DNA of 58,077 nt from Hyphomicrobiales bacterium (GCA_026982665.1 JALSGQ010000010.1:1-58077); one strand, 5' to 3'. Numbered from the stretch's first letter, positions 26,089-41,125 are shown. Notes: generated by a model not told the origin, from the letters alone. Made by a program: numbers and translations.

Positions 26089-28137
26089 ATGTCGCCGATG
26101 CTGCAGCACGAACAACAGCCCGAAAACGCCGATATCGCCATGCCGCAACGCCAGCACCGTGAAAGGGAAGCGTCCGGCGCTCACCTTTGCTCCCTGCGCC
26201 GGCATGGCCGCATGGCAAGGGCAGTGGCACTGCTGCTTCCGGCATTGATGCTGCCGGCAGTGCTGTTGCTGCTGGCCATGCCGTATTTCTCGGCGGCATC
26301 AGGCTTCCCGTCCTGGCTGTCGTGGCTTGTCGCCGCCCTGGCACTGCTGGGGCTGGGCGTGGCCCAGTTCGTGTTGTGGCGCGGCCGGCGCGAGATGCGC
26401 ACGCTGCATGAGCGGCAGGACGACCTGCAGCGGCAATTGCGCCAGCAGCGGCAGCAGGCCACCGACGCGGCGGCGCAACGCGCCCGCATGCTGGCCGTCA
26501 TCACCCATGAGCTGCGCACTCCCCTGAGCGGCATGCTGGGCATGGCGGCATTGCTGCGCGGCACCTCCCTGACGCCGGAACAGGCCAACTACGTGCAGGC
26601 GCTGGATGGCTCCGCCCGCCTGCTGCTGTCCATGGTCAACGAGCTGATGGAAACCGCGCGGGCCGAGGCCACCGGCGCAATGGATGCCGGTGTGCCGGTG
26701 GTGGAGCGTCCGTTCGACCCGGTGCGCATGGTCGAGGAGGTATGCGAGCTGCTTTCTGCCCGTGCGCATGCGCGGGCGCTGTCGCTGGCCTGTTTCGTCG
26801 ATCCGCGCATCGAGGGCGAATGGCTGGGGGATGAAACGCGGCTGAAGCAGGTGCTGCTGAACCTGTTGGGCAATGCCCTGAAGTTCACCCGGCAGGGGGG
26901 CGTGATGGTGCGGCTGGAGCCGGTTGGGGACGGCTTGCAGATAAGCGTGGCCGATACCGGCCCCGGCGTGCCGCAGGACATGGAAAGGCGCATCTGCGAG
27001 CCGTTTGCCCGTGCCGCCGTTCACGATGTCGGGCGCGAGGGTGGTGCCGGCCTGGGGCTTGCCATCGTGCAGCAGTTGCTGCGGGCGATGGATGGCCGCC
27101 TGGAGCTGGAAAACCGCCCCGGGCACGGGGCCACCTTCCGCGCCATCGTGCCATTGCGGCCGGTGGCAGCCCATGATGCATCGGCGGCCAGGAACAGGGG
27201 GCCGGAATGTGCCGTGCAGGCGTTGGCAGGGGTGGCGGTGGCGCTGCTGGTGCCGGATGCCATGCACCGCCGCGCCCTGGCGGATTACGTAACGGCACTG
27301 GGCGGTGTGCTGCATGTCATCACGCCGGAAGAGCTGCCGCAGGCGTTGCGGTCTGCCGACAGGGAAGTCGTCGTCGATGCGGCCCATGCACGGGAATTGC
27401 GGCAGGTGCTGCAGGACGCCGCGCAAATGGTGCGGGCGCGCATCTGGCTGCTGCTGATGCCGGAGCAGCGGCTGGCCCTGCATGACCTGATGCAGCACCC
27501 GCAGATCAGCGGCTGGCTGCTCAAGCCGCTCAGGCGGCAGACCATCATCGAACGGCTGGCGCACGGCGGCGTGGATGCCGCGCTGGATGCATCCGTGCGG
27601 CAGTTGCGCACCATGGTGCAGCAGGCGCACGCAAGAGGCGATGACGATGCCGCCTTCGCCACCGCGCCGGGGAATGCGTCAGGAGATGCCCCGCTGGTGC
27701 TGCTGGCGGAGGATGATCCGGTGAATGCGCAGGTGGCGCGCATGGTATTGCAGCGGCTGGGCTGTGTGGTGCGGCATTTCACCGACGGCGCGGCATTGCT
27801 GCGCGCGGTGCGTCAGCACCTGCTGGACGCTGGCAAGGCTTCCCGCCCGCTGTGCGTCCTGCTGGATCTTGACATGCCCGAAATGGACGGGCTGGAGGCA
27901 GCACAGGCCATCCGCCAGCTGGAGCATGCACTGCAGGTGCCACGCCTGCCGCTGATCGCGCTTACCGCCGGCGATGCCGGCATCGAGCGCGAGCGCTGCC
28001 TGGCCGCCGGCATGGACGGCTTCCTCTCCAAGCCACTGGATGAAATGACGCTTGCAAGCCTGCTGCAGCAACTGAAGGAGACGCAGGGTTCCGCAGCCTC
28101 ATGCCTGCCGCGGAGCCGTGCGCGCAGCGTGCATTGA
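26089..28137 (+). CDS. Hybrid histidine kinase with two receiver-like domains
   Basis: 682 residues from the ATG at 26089 (GGGAG ribosome site). Two N-terminal membrane helices (about 45-66 and 77-97) are joined by a very short loop, so there is little external sensor. A coiled coil leads to the HisKA domain with His140 in MLAVITHELRTPLSGMLG. The ATPase domain has N box NLLGNALKFT and G boxes DTGPGVP and GAGLGLAIVQ. Residues about 376-490 look like a degenerate receiver without an MPxMDG loop. The C-terminal receiver (535-670) is complete, with phospho-acceptor Asp593 in LLDLDMPEMDG and Lys in FLSKPL. Its partner is unknown; a pseudo-receiver gene follows. Confidence 0.88.
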   Translation: MSPMLQHEQQPENADIAMPQRQHREREASGAHLCSLRRHGRMARAVALLLPALMLPAVLLLLAMPYFSAASGFPSWLSWLVAALALLGLGVAQFVLWRGRREMRTLHERQDDLQRQLRQQRQQATDAAAQRARMLAVITHELRTPLSGMLGMAALLRGTSLTPEQANYVQALDGSARLLLSMVNELMETARAEATGAMDAGVPVVERPFDPVRMVEEVCELLSARAHARALSLACFVDPRIEGEWLGDETRLKQVLLNLLGNALKFTRQGGVMVRLEPVGDGLQISVADTGPGVPQDMERRICEPFARAAVHDVGREGGAGLGLAIVQQLLRAMDGRLELENRPGHGATFRAIVPLRPVAAHDASAARNRGPECAVQALAGVAVALLVPDAMHRRALADYVTALGGVLHVITPEELPQALRSADREVVVDAAHARELRQVLQDAAQMVRARIWLLLMPEQRLALHDLMQHPQISGWLLKPLRRQTIIERLAHGGVDAALDASVRQLRTMVQQAHARGDDDAAFATAPGNASGDAPLVLLAEDDPVNAQVARMVLQRLGCVVRHFTDGAALLRAVRQHLLDAGKASRPLCVLLDLDMPEMDGLEAAQAIRQLEHALQVPRLPLIALTAGDAGIERERCLAAGMDGFLSKPLDEMTLASLLQQLKETQGSAASCLPRSRARSVH

Positions 28138-28224
28138 TGGTATCAGTGTTCACGGCGGCCACACCATGGCCGGATTTCAGGCGACACTGGGCCCGAAACC
28201 CCGCCGTGAAGAAGGGAGGTCATC

Positions 28225-29749
<1,525 letters not shown>

Positions 29750-29759
29750 GGGCAGGGGG

Positions 29760-31085
29760 TCATCCTGCCATTTCGGGTGCGGGCGCGCCCGGCTGCAGGG
29801 CAGCCGTCAGCTCCACCAGCAGTGCCTCCAGCACCATGAGGCCATCATCACTGGTGCGCAGGCCCAGCGCCGTGCCATCTGCCGCTCTCTTCACCAGCAG
29901 CAGCCCTTGCCGCTCCAGCAGGTCGATGACATCGGCAGCGGGCTGCATGCCGCTCAGGGCATGCAGCCGATGGAGATGCGCGCCCTCGCGTGTGCGCAGG
30001 CTCATCAGCAGGTATTCCGTCGCCACCGCCTCCGCTGACAATGCCTCCATCTCCTGCAGTCCCGCCGGATTGCCGCCATTGTCATCCAGCACCGCCTGCA
30101 GCCACGCGCGCGGCTGGCGCAGCGTCGTCAGCGCCAGCCGCCGTGCATCCGGCACATCCGCATCATGCCCGGCCAGCGGCAGCCGCGCATGGGCCCCGGG
30201 GCCTATGCCGGCATAGGGGCCATAGCGCCAGTAAAGCAGGTTGTGCCGGCATTCCGCGCCGGGGCGCGCGTGGTTGGATACCTCGTAGGCCGCAAGCCCG
30301 GCATCGGCCAGCATCTGCCTTGTGAGCCGGAACATGGTCATGGCCGCATCGTCATCCGGCAACTGCAGCCGCCCGCGCTGATGCAGCCGGTAGAAAGGTG
30401 TTTCCGGCTCCATCGTCAGCTGGTAGGCGGAAAGGTGTTCGGGCTGCATGCGCAACGCCTGTGCAAGCTCTGCCTCCCAGCTCGCCATCGACTGTCCGGG
30501 ACGGGCATAGATGAGGTCGAAGGAGGCATGCGGAAAGATCTCCGTTGCCAGCGCCCAGGCGCGGCGGGCATCATCCGCCGTGTGTTGCCGGCCCAGCGCC
30601 TGCAGGGCGGCGTCATCCAGTGCCTGCACGCCCAGCGACAGGCGGTTGACGCCGGCGGTGGCAAAGGCGGCGAAGTTCTGCTGCTCGGCGCTGGTAGGGT
30701 TGGCCTCCAGCGTGATCTCCACCGCTTCTGCCAGTGGCCAGCGCGCGGCAATGCCATCCACCACCACCTCCACCAGCGCCGGCGGCATCAGCGACGGCGT
30801 GCCGCCACCGAAGAACACCGAGGTTACGCGCATGGTGCGGGTGCGCGCGGCAAACCAGTCCAGCGCCCGCAGGAAGGCGCGCCGCCAGGCGTCGGTATCC
30901 ACCGCATCCGTTACGTGCGAATTGAAGTCGCAATAGGGGCACTTGGAAAGGCAGAACGGCCAGTGGACATAAATGCCGAAGCCCGGCCCTTCTTCAGGCA
31001 CAGGGGGCAACCCCTGCGCAAGGGGGGCTTGTGCCGTGCATGCGCCACCATTGCTGTCATCAGGCATGGACATGAAAGGCACCAT
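29760..31085 (-). CDS. hemW: Radical SAM haem chaperone HemW
   Basis: Up to 441 residues; starts at 31085, 31073 or 31067 are all possible because homology begins later, at FGIYVHWPFC. The radical SAM cluster motif is in HWPFCLSKCPYCDFNSHV, with three Cys. Next come FFGGGTPSLM, EITLEANP and RLSLGVQALDD, the order typical of HemW (long annotated as oxygen-independent coproporphyrinogen oxidase-like). The family lacks the extra Cys of true HemN and is thought to insert haem into respiratory enzymes. In many alphaproteobacteria it follows rdgB; here that neighbour is missing. Confidence 0.9.
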   Translation of the reverse strand: MVPFMSMPDDSNGGACTAQAPLAQGLPPVPEEGPGFGIYVHWPFCLSKCPYCDFNSHVTDAVDTDAWRRAFLRALDWFAARTRTMRVTSVFFGGGTPSLMPPALVEVVVDGIAARWPLAEAVEITLEANPTSAEQQNFAAFATAGVNRLSLGVQALDDAALQALGRQHTADDARRAWALATEIFPHASFDLIYARPGQSMASWEAELAQALRMQPEHLSAYQLTMEPETPFYRLHQRGRLQLPDDDAAMTMFRLTRQMLADAGLAAYEVSNHARPGAECRHNLLYWRYGPYAGIGPGAHARLPLAGHDADVPDARRLALTTLRQPRAWLQAVLDDNGGNPAGLQEMEALSAEAVATEYLLMSLRTREGAHLHRLHALSGMQPAADVIDLLERQGLLLVKRAADGTALGLRTSDDGLMVLEALLVELTAALQPGAPAPEMAG

Positions 31086-31177
31086 GCCGCCTTGCCAAGG
31101 TCATCGCAAGCCTGCGGCAGGCGCATGTTCCGGGCAGGGAGGGTTGTTTCATGCAATGAAGGCCCGAACGAACGGCA

Positions 31178-31204
31178 AAAGGGCGCGCTGGGTGCGCGCC
31201 CTTT
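31178..31204 (-). terminator. Terminator between the rhodanese gene and hemW
   Basis: Perfect 11-base stem AAAGGGCGCGC (31178-31188) with GCGCGCCCTTT (31194-31204) and a 5-base loop. On the minus strand it ends in TTTT, so it can terminate the rhodanese transcript ahead of hemW. Confidence 0.7.
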
Positions 31205-31268
31205 CGATCATTCGCCATGCCGAGTGCCCACCCCTGATGCCGGAGGCAGGGCAGGCATGCGCCATGCA

Positions 31269-31649
31269 TCAGCCCTGATACGGCTTTACCGGCAGGCCGA
31301 GCTGGATCCATCCCTGCTGGGTAGGAGAACCGCTGGTGCCACCGGTAACGTTGTAGACGTTCTCCCAGCCATGCTGCTTCAGCGCCTGCGCCACCTGCAT
31401 GGAACGCCCGCCGGAAGCGCAGATGAACGCCACCTTCTTCGACTTGTCGCCACCGGTGGCCTCTTCCAGCTTCTGCAGGAACTGCGGATCCTGCAGGGTG
31501 ATGGTGATTGCCGGCTCGGCAACGCCGGTCTTGGCCCATTCTTCAGGGGTGCGCACGTCCACCAGCATCACCTCGCCGCTGCTGGCCATCTCGTACGCCT
31601 GCTGCGGGGTGATCTCCTCGATGCCGGGACTGCGAAACAGATTGAACAT
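31269..31649 (-). CDS. Single-domain rhodanese-like protein
   Basis: 126 residues from the ATG at 31649, with a very strong AGGAGAAGGAGG ribosome site. The fold starts ITPQQAYEMASSGEVMLVDVRTPEEW; the active-site loop is CASGGRSMQVA, with the catalytic Cys, and GWENVYNVTGGTSG follows. Single-domain rhodaneses carry persulfide sulfur in the cytosol. It is monocistronic, bounded by the terminator at its 3' end and a divergent intergenic region at its 5' end. Confidence 0.88.
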   Translation of the reverse strand: MFNLFRSPGIEEITPQQAYEMASSGEVMLVDVRTPEEWAKTGVAEPAITITLQDPQFLQKLEEATGGDKSKKVAFICASGGRSMQVAQALKQHGWENVYNVTGGTSGSPTQQGWIQLGLPVKPYQG

Positions 31650-31989
31650 GGAACCTCCTTCTCCTCGTTCTTGCGAGCATGGCTCATCGGCCATCCACAC
31701 ACCGCCCTGCTGGCGATGCGGATGACACGCTTCCTATGTGTATATATTAGAATGTTCTCATGTGGCATCCCTTTTCTGCCCGATTTTTGCAGCACATTCC
31801 ATTTGGTGAAAAACTTGTGCGGAAAGTGCAATGCACAGGGACCTTGCCAGCTGCACGGATTTGCGGCAGCATTCCTGCTGCGTCAGCCGCTTTCTGGCGC
31901 ATTCTTTCCGCTATCCTCCCACCTTCGATCGCCAGCCCGGCCAGGATGCCGGCATGGCATGACCACAGCATGACAGGGGTGATCGTCCC
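31650..31989. other. Divergent intergenic region rhodanese / thiolase
   Basis: 340 bases. It contains the most AT-rich stretch nearby (31733-31760, with TATATATTAGAATG), likely the promoter of the rhodanese gene, and an A/T-rich patch at 31785-31820. No gene seen. Confidence 0.5.
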
Positions 31990-33288
31990 ATGAGCATTGC
32001 CCGCAGCATGCCGGTGTATCTGGTTGATGGCGTGCGCACGCCGTTTCTGCGCGCGCGTGGCGTGCCCGGCCCGTTCCAGGCGGCAGACATGGCCGCAGCC
32101 GCCATGCGTGCATTGCTGCGGCGTCAGCAGGCCGCGGAAGAAATCGGGGCGGTGCTGGACGAGGTGGTGCTGGGCTGTGTGCAGCCGCGCCTGCAGGAGG
32201 TGAACATCGCCCGCATCGCCGCCCGCCGCGCCGGCATTGCCCGGCAGGTGCCGGCGGTTACGGTGAACCGCGTGTGCGGCTCCGGCATGCAGGCGATTGA
32301 CGTTGCCGCCTGCAACATTGCCGCCGGCCGCGCGCAACTGGTGCTGGCTGGCGGCGTGGAGAGCATGAGCCATGCGCCGCTGGCGCTCAATGCCGGCATG
32401 CAGGGGTTTCTCACCCGCCTGAACCGGGCGCGCAACTGGCGCGAGCGCCTGCGGGTGCTGAGCACCTTTCGGCCGTCGTGGCTGAAGACCGTCAGCGCCG
32501 TGCAGTGTGCGCTGAGCGATTCGGAGCTGCCCATGCGCATGGGTGATACGGCGGAAGTGCTGGTGCGCAAGTTTTCCATTTCCCGTGAAGAGCAGGATGC
32601 CTACGCCCTGCACAGCCACCAGCGCGCCGCCCACGCCTGGGAAGAGGGCGTGTTCGACGACGAGGTGGTGGCGTTGAGCGATGCGAAGGGCAGGCGTTAC
32701 GAGCGCGATGACGGCATCCGCGCCGATACGTCCATGCAGAAGCTGCAACGCCTGAAACCGGTATTCGACCCCGGCGGCACCGTAACGGCCGGCAACAGCT
32801 CGCAGATCACCGATGGCGCGGCGGTATTGCTGCTGGCCGGGGAGGAGGCGCTGCGCCGTTACGATCTGGAGCCGCTGGCCGAGCTGCGCATGAGCGCCTG
32901 GGCCGGGCTGCGGCCGGAGGAAATGGGGCTGGGGCCGGCTTATGCCATTGCCCGCCTGCTGCAGCGGGGCGCGCCATCGCTGGCGGAGGTGGACTGTTTC
33001 GAGATCAACGAGGCCTTCGCCGCGCAGGTGCTGGCCTGCGTGCAGGCGCTGGCCGATGAAACCTTCTGCCGCGAGGAGCTGGGGCTGCCGGAAGCGGCTG
33101 GCGACATCACGCCTCAGCGGCTGAACGTGCATGGCGGCGCCATTGCACTGGGGCATCCGCTGGGGGCCTCCGGTGCGCGCATCGTGCTGCACCTGGCCCG
33201 CGTGCTGCAGCAGCGCAATGCGAAGCGCGGCATCGCTGCCCTGTGCATTGGCGGCGGGCAGGGCGGTGCCATGCTGCTGGAGCGTTGA
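31990..33288 (+). CDS. Acetyl-CoA C-acyltransferase (thiolase)
   Basis: 432 residues. The nucleophilic Cys is in VNRVCGSGMQAI, followed by AGGVESMSHAP, the CEINEAFAAQ-type motif (CFEINEAFAAQVL), NVHGGAIALGHPLGASGAR with the catalytic His, and the second Cys in ALCIGGGQGGA. All thiolase active-site residues are present. The length and the insert around residues 150-180 suggest a degradative FadA/FadI-like enzyme rather than a biosynthetic acetoacetyl-CoA thiolase, but I cannot fix the chain length preference. No other beta-oxidation gene is adjacent. It is convergent with gyrB. Confidence 0.88.
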   Translation: MSIARSMPVYLVDGVRTPFLRARGVPGPFQAADMAAAAMRALLRRQQAAEEIGAVLDEVVLGCVQPRLQEVNIARIAARRAGIARQVPAVTVNRVCGSGMQAIDVAACNIAAGRAQLVLAGGVESMSHAPLALNAGMQGFLTRLNRARNWRERLRVLSTFRPSWLKTVSAVQCALSDSELPMRMGDTAEVLVRKFSISREEQDAYALHSHQRAAHAWEEGVFDDEVVALSDAKGRRYERDDGIRADTSMQKLQRLKPVFDPGGTVTAGNSSQITDGAAVLLLAGEEALRRYDLEPLAELRMSAWAGLRPEEMGLGPAYAIARLLQRGAPSLAEVDCFEINEAFAAQVLACVQALADETFCREELGLPEAAGDITPQRLNVHGGAIALGHPLGASGARIVLHLARVLQQRNAKRGIAALCIGGGQGGAMLLER

Positions 33289-33321
33289 GCACCACTGCGC
33301 CCGCGCGCCGGCGCGTTGGCC

Positions 33322-37027
<3,706 letters not shown>

Positions 37028-37035
37028 TTTTGCGC

Positions 37036-37782
37036 TTATTTCAATGCGTTTTCAAGCGATTCGCGGATTTCGAGCGCCGCCGCCACCGGATCATCGGCCT
37101 CGGTGATGGGCCGCCCGATCACCAGGATGTCCGCGCCCGCCGCCTGCGCCGCTTGCGGCGTGGCGATGCGCTTCTGATCCGCCACCGCCGCCCCCGCCGG
37201 ACGGATGCCGGGCACGATGGTGAGAAAGCCTTCCCCCAGCGCGGCGCGAATGGCCGCCACCTCACGCGGCGAGCATACCACGCCGTCCACGCCGCAATCC
37301 CGTGCCAGCGTCGCCAGCCGCAGCACCGCCTCCTCGGCTGGCCCTTGCAGGCCGATGGCATCGAGATCATCTGATCCCAGCGCGGTGAGCACGGTAACCG
37401 CCACCAGCTTCGCCCGCCCGCCTGCCTGTTCCGCCACCGCCTCCGCCGCCGCCCGCAGCATGGCCGGCCCGCCGGATGCATGCACGTTGAGAATGGCCGG
37501 CGGTGGGGAGAGCTTCAGCAAGGAGCGCAATCCCCGCGCCACGGTGTTGGGGATGTCGTGCAGCTTCAGGTCGAGGAAGACCGGCAGCCCGGCGGCAGCC
37601 ACCCGTGCATATCCCTCCGGCCCGGTGGCGTAGAACAGCTCCATGCCCACCTTCAGCATGTCCACCGCTTCCGCCGCCGCCAGCGCCTGCGCCAGCTCTG
37701 CCGCGGCAGCGGCATCCTTCATGTCCAGCGCCACGCAGATGCGGGCGTGGCGCGCCTGTGCGCTGCCATCATCGCCGTTCAT
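37036..37782 (-). CDS. pyrF: Orotidine 5'-phosphate decarboxylase
   Basis: 248 residues. The catalytic Lys/Asp array is visible in MLKVGMELF and FLDLKLHDIPNTV. Phosphate-binding segments are IVPGIRPAG and DILVIGRPITEADDPVAAA. The enzyme makes UMP from OMP in pyrimidine synthesis. The length is normal. It sits directly upstream of recF; in many alphaproteobacteria pyrF instead lies near dnaJ. Confidence 0.96.
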   Translation of the reverse strand: MNGDDGSAQARHARICVALDMKDAAAAAELAQALAAAEAVDMLKVGMELFYATGPEGYARVAAAGLPVFLDLKLHDIPNTVARGLRSLLKLSPPPAILNVHASGGPAMLRAAAEAVAEQAGGRAKLVAVTVLTALGSDDLDAIGLQGPAEEAVLRLATLARDCGVDGVVCSPREVAAIRAALGEGFLTIVPGIRPAGAAVADQKRIATPQAAQAAGADILVIGRPITEADDPVAAALEIRESLENALK

Positions 37783-37853
37783 GGTGAAAATCCTGCCGAA
37801 TCATCCCCGTCTCGCCAAGGAAGCATAGCACATCACGGCGCTGGCCCTGCCGG

Positions 37854-38615
37854 TCAGATCTTCCAGCCCCAGTGCATGGCCACCACGCCGCCGGAGAAGT
37901 TGCGATAGCCCACGCGCTCGAAGCCGGCAGCCCGGATCATTTCCGCGAACCGCTCCTGCGAGGGAAAGCGGCGGATGCTCTCCACCAGGTAGCGATACGG
38001 CCCGCCATCGCCGGTAACCACCTTGCCCACCGCCGGAATGACGGTGAAGGAATAGGCATCATAAAGCCGCTCCAGGCCCGGAATGGCCAGTCGCGAGAAC
38101 TCCAGGCACTGGAAGCGCCCGCCGGGTTTGAGCACCCGCAATGCCTCGCGCAGCGCCACCTCGATGTGCGGCACGTTGCGAATGCCGAAGGCGATGGTAA
38201 CGGCATCGAAGCTGTTGGCGGCAAACGGCAGGGCCTCGGCATTGGCGGTGGTGAAGTCGAGCCGCGCCGGGTCGCTTTCGGCCTGTGCCCGGCGGCGGCC
38301 CTCGTTCAGCATGTCGAAGGAGATGTCGGCCAGCGACACGCGGGTGGCATCACCGCCACGGCGCAGGATGCGGAAGGCGATGTCGCCGGTGCCACCGGCC
38401 AGGTCGAGCACGTGAAACGGCGCCCGTTTCGGCACCTGCAGGGCGGCGACGAAGTCATCCTTCCACAGCCGGTGCAGGCCCGCGGACATCAGGTCGTTCA
38501 TCTCGTCATAGCGTGCTGCCACCTGCGAGAAGACGGCATTTACCAGCTGCTGCTTCTCGTCCTCCCGCACCTCGCGAAAGCCGAAGGAAAGGGTGCGCGT
38601 TCCATCATCGCTCAT
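37854..38615 (-). CDS. ubiE: Ubiquinone/menaquinone biosynthesis C-methyltransferase UbiE
   Basis: 253 residues from the ATG at 38615. The SAM motif I is [14 protein letters not shown]. The family signatures are [48 protein letters not shown] and [12 protein letters not shown] at the C-terminus. It methylates the ubiquinone precursor ring on the inner face of the membrane. fpg and ubiB, usual neighbours, are not seen next to it. Confidence 0.96.
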   Translation of the reverse strand: MSDDGTRTLSFGFREVREDEKQQLVNAVFSQVAARYDEMNDLMSAGLHRLWKDDFVAALQVPKRAPFHVLDLAGGTGDIAFRILRRGGDATRVSLADISFDMLNEGRRRAQAESDPARLDFTTANAEALPFAANSFDAVTIAFGIRNVPHIEVALREALRVLKPGGRFQCLEFSRLAIPGLERLYDAYSFTVIPAVGKVVTGDGGPYRYLVESIRRFPSQERFAEMIRAAGFERVGYRNFSGGVVAMHWGWKI

Positions 38616-38788
38616 GGCCTGAGGCTCCGCATTCGGTTGCCGGGCTGCATCGCGCGCGCCGGGCAGGGGTTTGCTCCTGCTCCGGCATTGCCGGAGAGGC
38701 CTCTTGCCTGCCGTTATAGGCGCTGCCCCCGGCGGCGGCAATGGCGGGCAAGGCGGCGGGCCCGGTGCCTGCCAGGTCGAGGTGATGG

Positions 38789-39265
38789 TCAGGCACGGGC
38801 GGGATTCGCGGCAGTGGCCGGAAAACGCGCCTGCAGGCGCTTGAGCAGGTCATCGCGCATCACCCGGTAGGCGCTCAGGCGCTGCTCGCGCGAGCCCATC
38901 ACGGCGGTGGGGTCGAAGGTTGGCCAGTATTCCACCTCCACCGCGCTGGTGCGGGTAAGCTCCAGCGCATGGTGGTGTGCCTCCGGCGACAAGGTGATGA
39001 TGACATCGAAGCCGCTGGCCCCTTCCATCTCGTCCAGTGCCTTGGGCACATGTTCGCCTGCATCGATGCCAAGTTCCGCCAGCACCTGCACCACGAACGG
39101 GTCGGCCACCGGCTCCGGTTCCGGGCGGATGCCGCAGGAATCCACGAACACCCGGCTGCCGTGCAGATGCCGCATCAGCGCCGCCGCCATGGGCGAGCGC
39201 ACGGCATTGAGCGAGCACATGAACAGCACCGACCCGGGCAGTTTCGGCTGTGTTTCAGCGCTCAT
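38789..39265 (-). CDS. Low-molecular-weight protein-tyrosine-phosphatase-like protein
   Basis: 158 residues from the ATG at 39265. The P-loop is [16 protein letters not shown], which fits the C-x5-R-S pattern with Cys and Arg present. Asp in the C-terminal YWPTFDPT could be the general acid. Members of this group are labelled LMW phosphatase or arsenate reductase; the next-to-hisD position is conserved in alphaproteobacteria and no arsenic genes are near. It overlaps the upstream UPF0262 gene by 11 bases. Confidence 0.85.
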   Translation of the reverse strand: MSAETQPKLPGSVLFMCSLNAVRSPMAAALMRHLHGSRVFVDSCGIRPEPEPVADPFVVQVLAELGIDAGEHVPKALDEMEGASGFDVIITLSPEAHHHALELTRTSAVEVEYWPTFDPTAVMGSREQRLSAYRVMRDDLLKRLQARFPATAANPARA

Positions 39266-39812
39266 GGCGCGCACCCTTCCAGTGCAGCACCGCAATGAGG
39301 GTGAACAGCCGCCGTGCGGTGGCATGATCCACCCGCACCCGCTCGCCCAGCCGCTGGCGCAGCAGCTCCGCTGCCTCGTCGTGCACCGCCCGCCGCGCCA
39401 TGTCCAGCGGCTCGATGCGATGCGCCGGTGCATGGCGCAGGGCGTCGTAATAACTCTCGCAGATGCGGAAATAGTCGCGAATGATGCGGCGAAACGGCGA
39501 CAGCGCCAGCCCCAGCAGCAGCAGGCGCGTGCCGGACTCGTCGGCAATGTCCATCAGCAGCCGTTGCTGCCCGGCATCCAGCGACAGCGTCAGCCGATAC
39601 GGCCCCGGCACGTGCGCCGGCACCGAAAAACGGTTCTCGCGCAGCAGGTCATGCACCGCCACCGCGCGTTCATGCTCCACTTCCGGCAGGTTGGCGCGCG
39701 GTGGCATGCCATGCAGCAGCACCTCCACCAGCCGTTCCGACTGTGGCCAGCCGGCATCCGTGGTGTCTGCTGGCGGGGTGTTGGCATCGGGCGGCATGGC
39801 ATTGGCCTCCAT
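39255..39812 (-). CDS. UPF0262 family protein
   Basis: 185 residues (an ATG at 39797 is an alternative). The conserved body begins ERAVAVHDLLRENRFSVPAH and contains GPYRLTLSLDAGQQRLLMDI, RRIIRDYFRICESYYDAL and an end at LFTLIAVLHWKG. This is the UPF0262 pattern, a cytosolic family of unknown function confined largely to alphaproteobacteria. The first 25 residues are Pro-rich and not conserved. It is flanked by hisD and the phosphatase gene, as in other alphaproteobacteria. Confidence 0.9.
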   Translation of the reverse strand: MEANAMPPDANTPPADTTDAGWPQSERLVEVLLHGMPPRANLPEVEHERAVAVHDLLRENRFSVPAHVPGPYRLTLSLDAGQQRLLMDIADESGTRLLLLGLALSPFRRIIRDYFRICESYYDALRHAPAHRIEPLDMARRAVHDEAAELLRQRLGERVRVDHATARRLFTLIAVLHWKGARHER

Positions 39813-39832
39813 GGTCTTCCGGGCATGCAGGC

Positions 39833-41125
39833 TCAGCGGTTCAGGCGGATGCGCACGGAACGTGCATGGGCTTCAAGCCCCTCTGCTTCCGCCAGCTTCA
39901 CCGCCGCCGGGCCGATGGCGGCCAGCGCCTCCGGCGTGCAGGCAAGCAGCGTGGTGCGCTTCATGAAGGCCAGCACCGAAAGCCCGGAAGAGAAGCGCGC
40001 GCTGCGCGAGGTCGGCAGCACATGGTTTGGCCCGGCCACGTAATCGCCCACCGCCTCCGGCGTGAAGGCACCGAGGAAGATGGCCCCGGCATGGCGGATG
40101 GCAGGCAGCAGAGCCTGCGGCTCGGCCACCTCCAGCTCCAGGTGTTCGGGCGCAAAGCGGTTGGAGATTTCCGCCGCCTCGTCAAGGTCGCGCACCACGA
40201 TGATCGCGCCATGATCACGCCAGCTCGCCCCGGCAATGTCCTTTTTCGGCAGGTCGGCAAGCTGGTGTTCGACTTCATCGAGCACCGTGCGCGCCAATGT
40301 TTCCGACGGCGTGAGCAGGATGGACTGGGCCAGCGCATCATGCTCTGCCTGCGCCAGCAGGTCGGCGGCGATCCATGCCGGGTTGGCATGTTCATCGGCA
40401 ATGATCAGCACCTCCGACGGCCCGGCAATCATGTCGATGCCCACGTGGCCGAACACCTGCCGCTTGGCCTCCGCCACGTAAGCATTGCCCGGCCCGACGA
40501 TGACATCCACCGGCGCGATGCTGTCCGTGCCGTAGGCCAGCGCGGCAATGGCCTGCGCGCCGCCGATGCGCCATACTTCGTCCACGCCGGCGATGAGCGC
40601 AGCCGCCAGCACCAGGTCGTTCATCTGCCCGTCTGGTGTGGGCACTGTCATCACCAGCCGCTTCACGCCGGCCACCTTTGCCGGAATGGCGTTCATCAGC
40701 ACCGAGGAAGGGTAGGCCGCAAGCCCGCCGGGCACATACAGCCCGGCCGCCTCCACCGGCGTGAACCGGTGCCCCAGCCGCGCGCCGATTTCGTCGGTGT
40801 AGAGTTCATCCTCCGGCATCTGCCGCTCGTGATAGGCGCGGATGCGCGCCGCTGCCAGTTCGAGCGCCTGCAGAACTTCCCCGTCAACGCGCGCCCTTGC
40901 CGCCTGAAGCGCCTCGTGTTCAAGCCGCAGGCCTTGTTCTGCCACCTGCCAGCGATCGAAGCGCTCGGTGAATTGTGCCAGCGCTTCATCGCCCCTGCGC
41001 TTCACCTGCGCGATGATCTCCGCCACCTGCTCGCGCACGCCTTCCACCTCGCCGGCGCGGTTGGCCAGCAGGGTGGCGAGCGATTGCTCGAAGTCTGCAT
41101 CGGTGGTGAACAGCAGGCGGCTCAT
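39833..41125 (-). CDS. hisD: Histidinol dehydrogenase
   Basis: 430 residues from the ATG at 41125 (MSRLLFTTDADFEQSL), preferred over an ATG seven codons upstream because family homology begins there. GLYVPGGLAAYPSSVLMNAIPAKVAG, MIAGPSEVLIIADE and AGPNHVLPT are diagnostic, and the zinc ligand Gln/His in LAQAEHD is present. It catalyses the last two oxidations of histidine synthesis. The other his genes are elsewhere. Confidence 0.97.
   Translation of the reverse strand: MSRLLFTTDADFEQSLATLLANRAGEVEGVREQVAEIIAQVKRRGDEALAQFTERFDRWQVAEQGLRLEHEALQAARARVDGEVLQALELAAARIRAYHERQMPEDELYTDEIGARLGHRFTPVEAAGLYVPGGLAAYPSSVLMNAIPAKVAGVKRLVMTVPTPDGQMNDLVLAAALIAGVDEVWRIGGAQAIAALAYGTDSIAPVDVIVGPGNAYVAEAKRQVFGHVGIDMIAGPSEVLIIADEHANPAWIAADLLAQAEHDALAQSILLTPSETLARTVLDEVEHQLADLPKKDIAGASWRDHGAIIVVRDLDEAAEISNRFAPEHLELEVAEPQALLPAIRHAGAIFLGAFTPEAVGDYVAGPNHVLPTSRSARFSSGLSVLAFMKRTTLLACTPEALAAIGPAAVKLAEAEGLEAHARSVRIRLNR

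Noticed and set aside
38789-39265. Arsenate reductase assignment
   Set aside because: The P-loop fits low-molecular-weight phosphatases and arsenate reductases alike, but no arsenic resistance gene is near and the location is the conserved alphaproteobacterial hisD/UPF0262 block.
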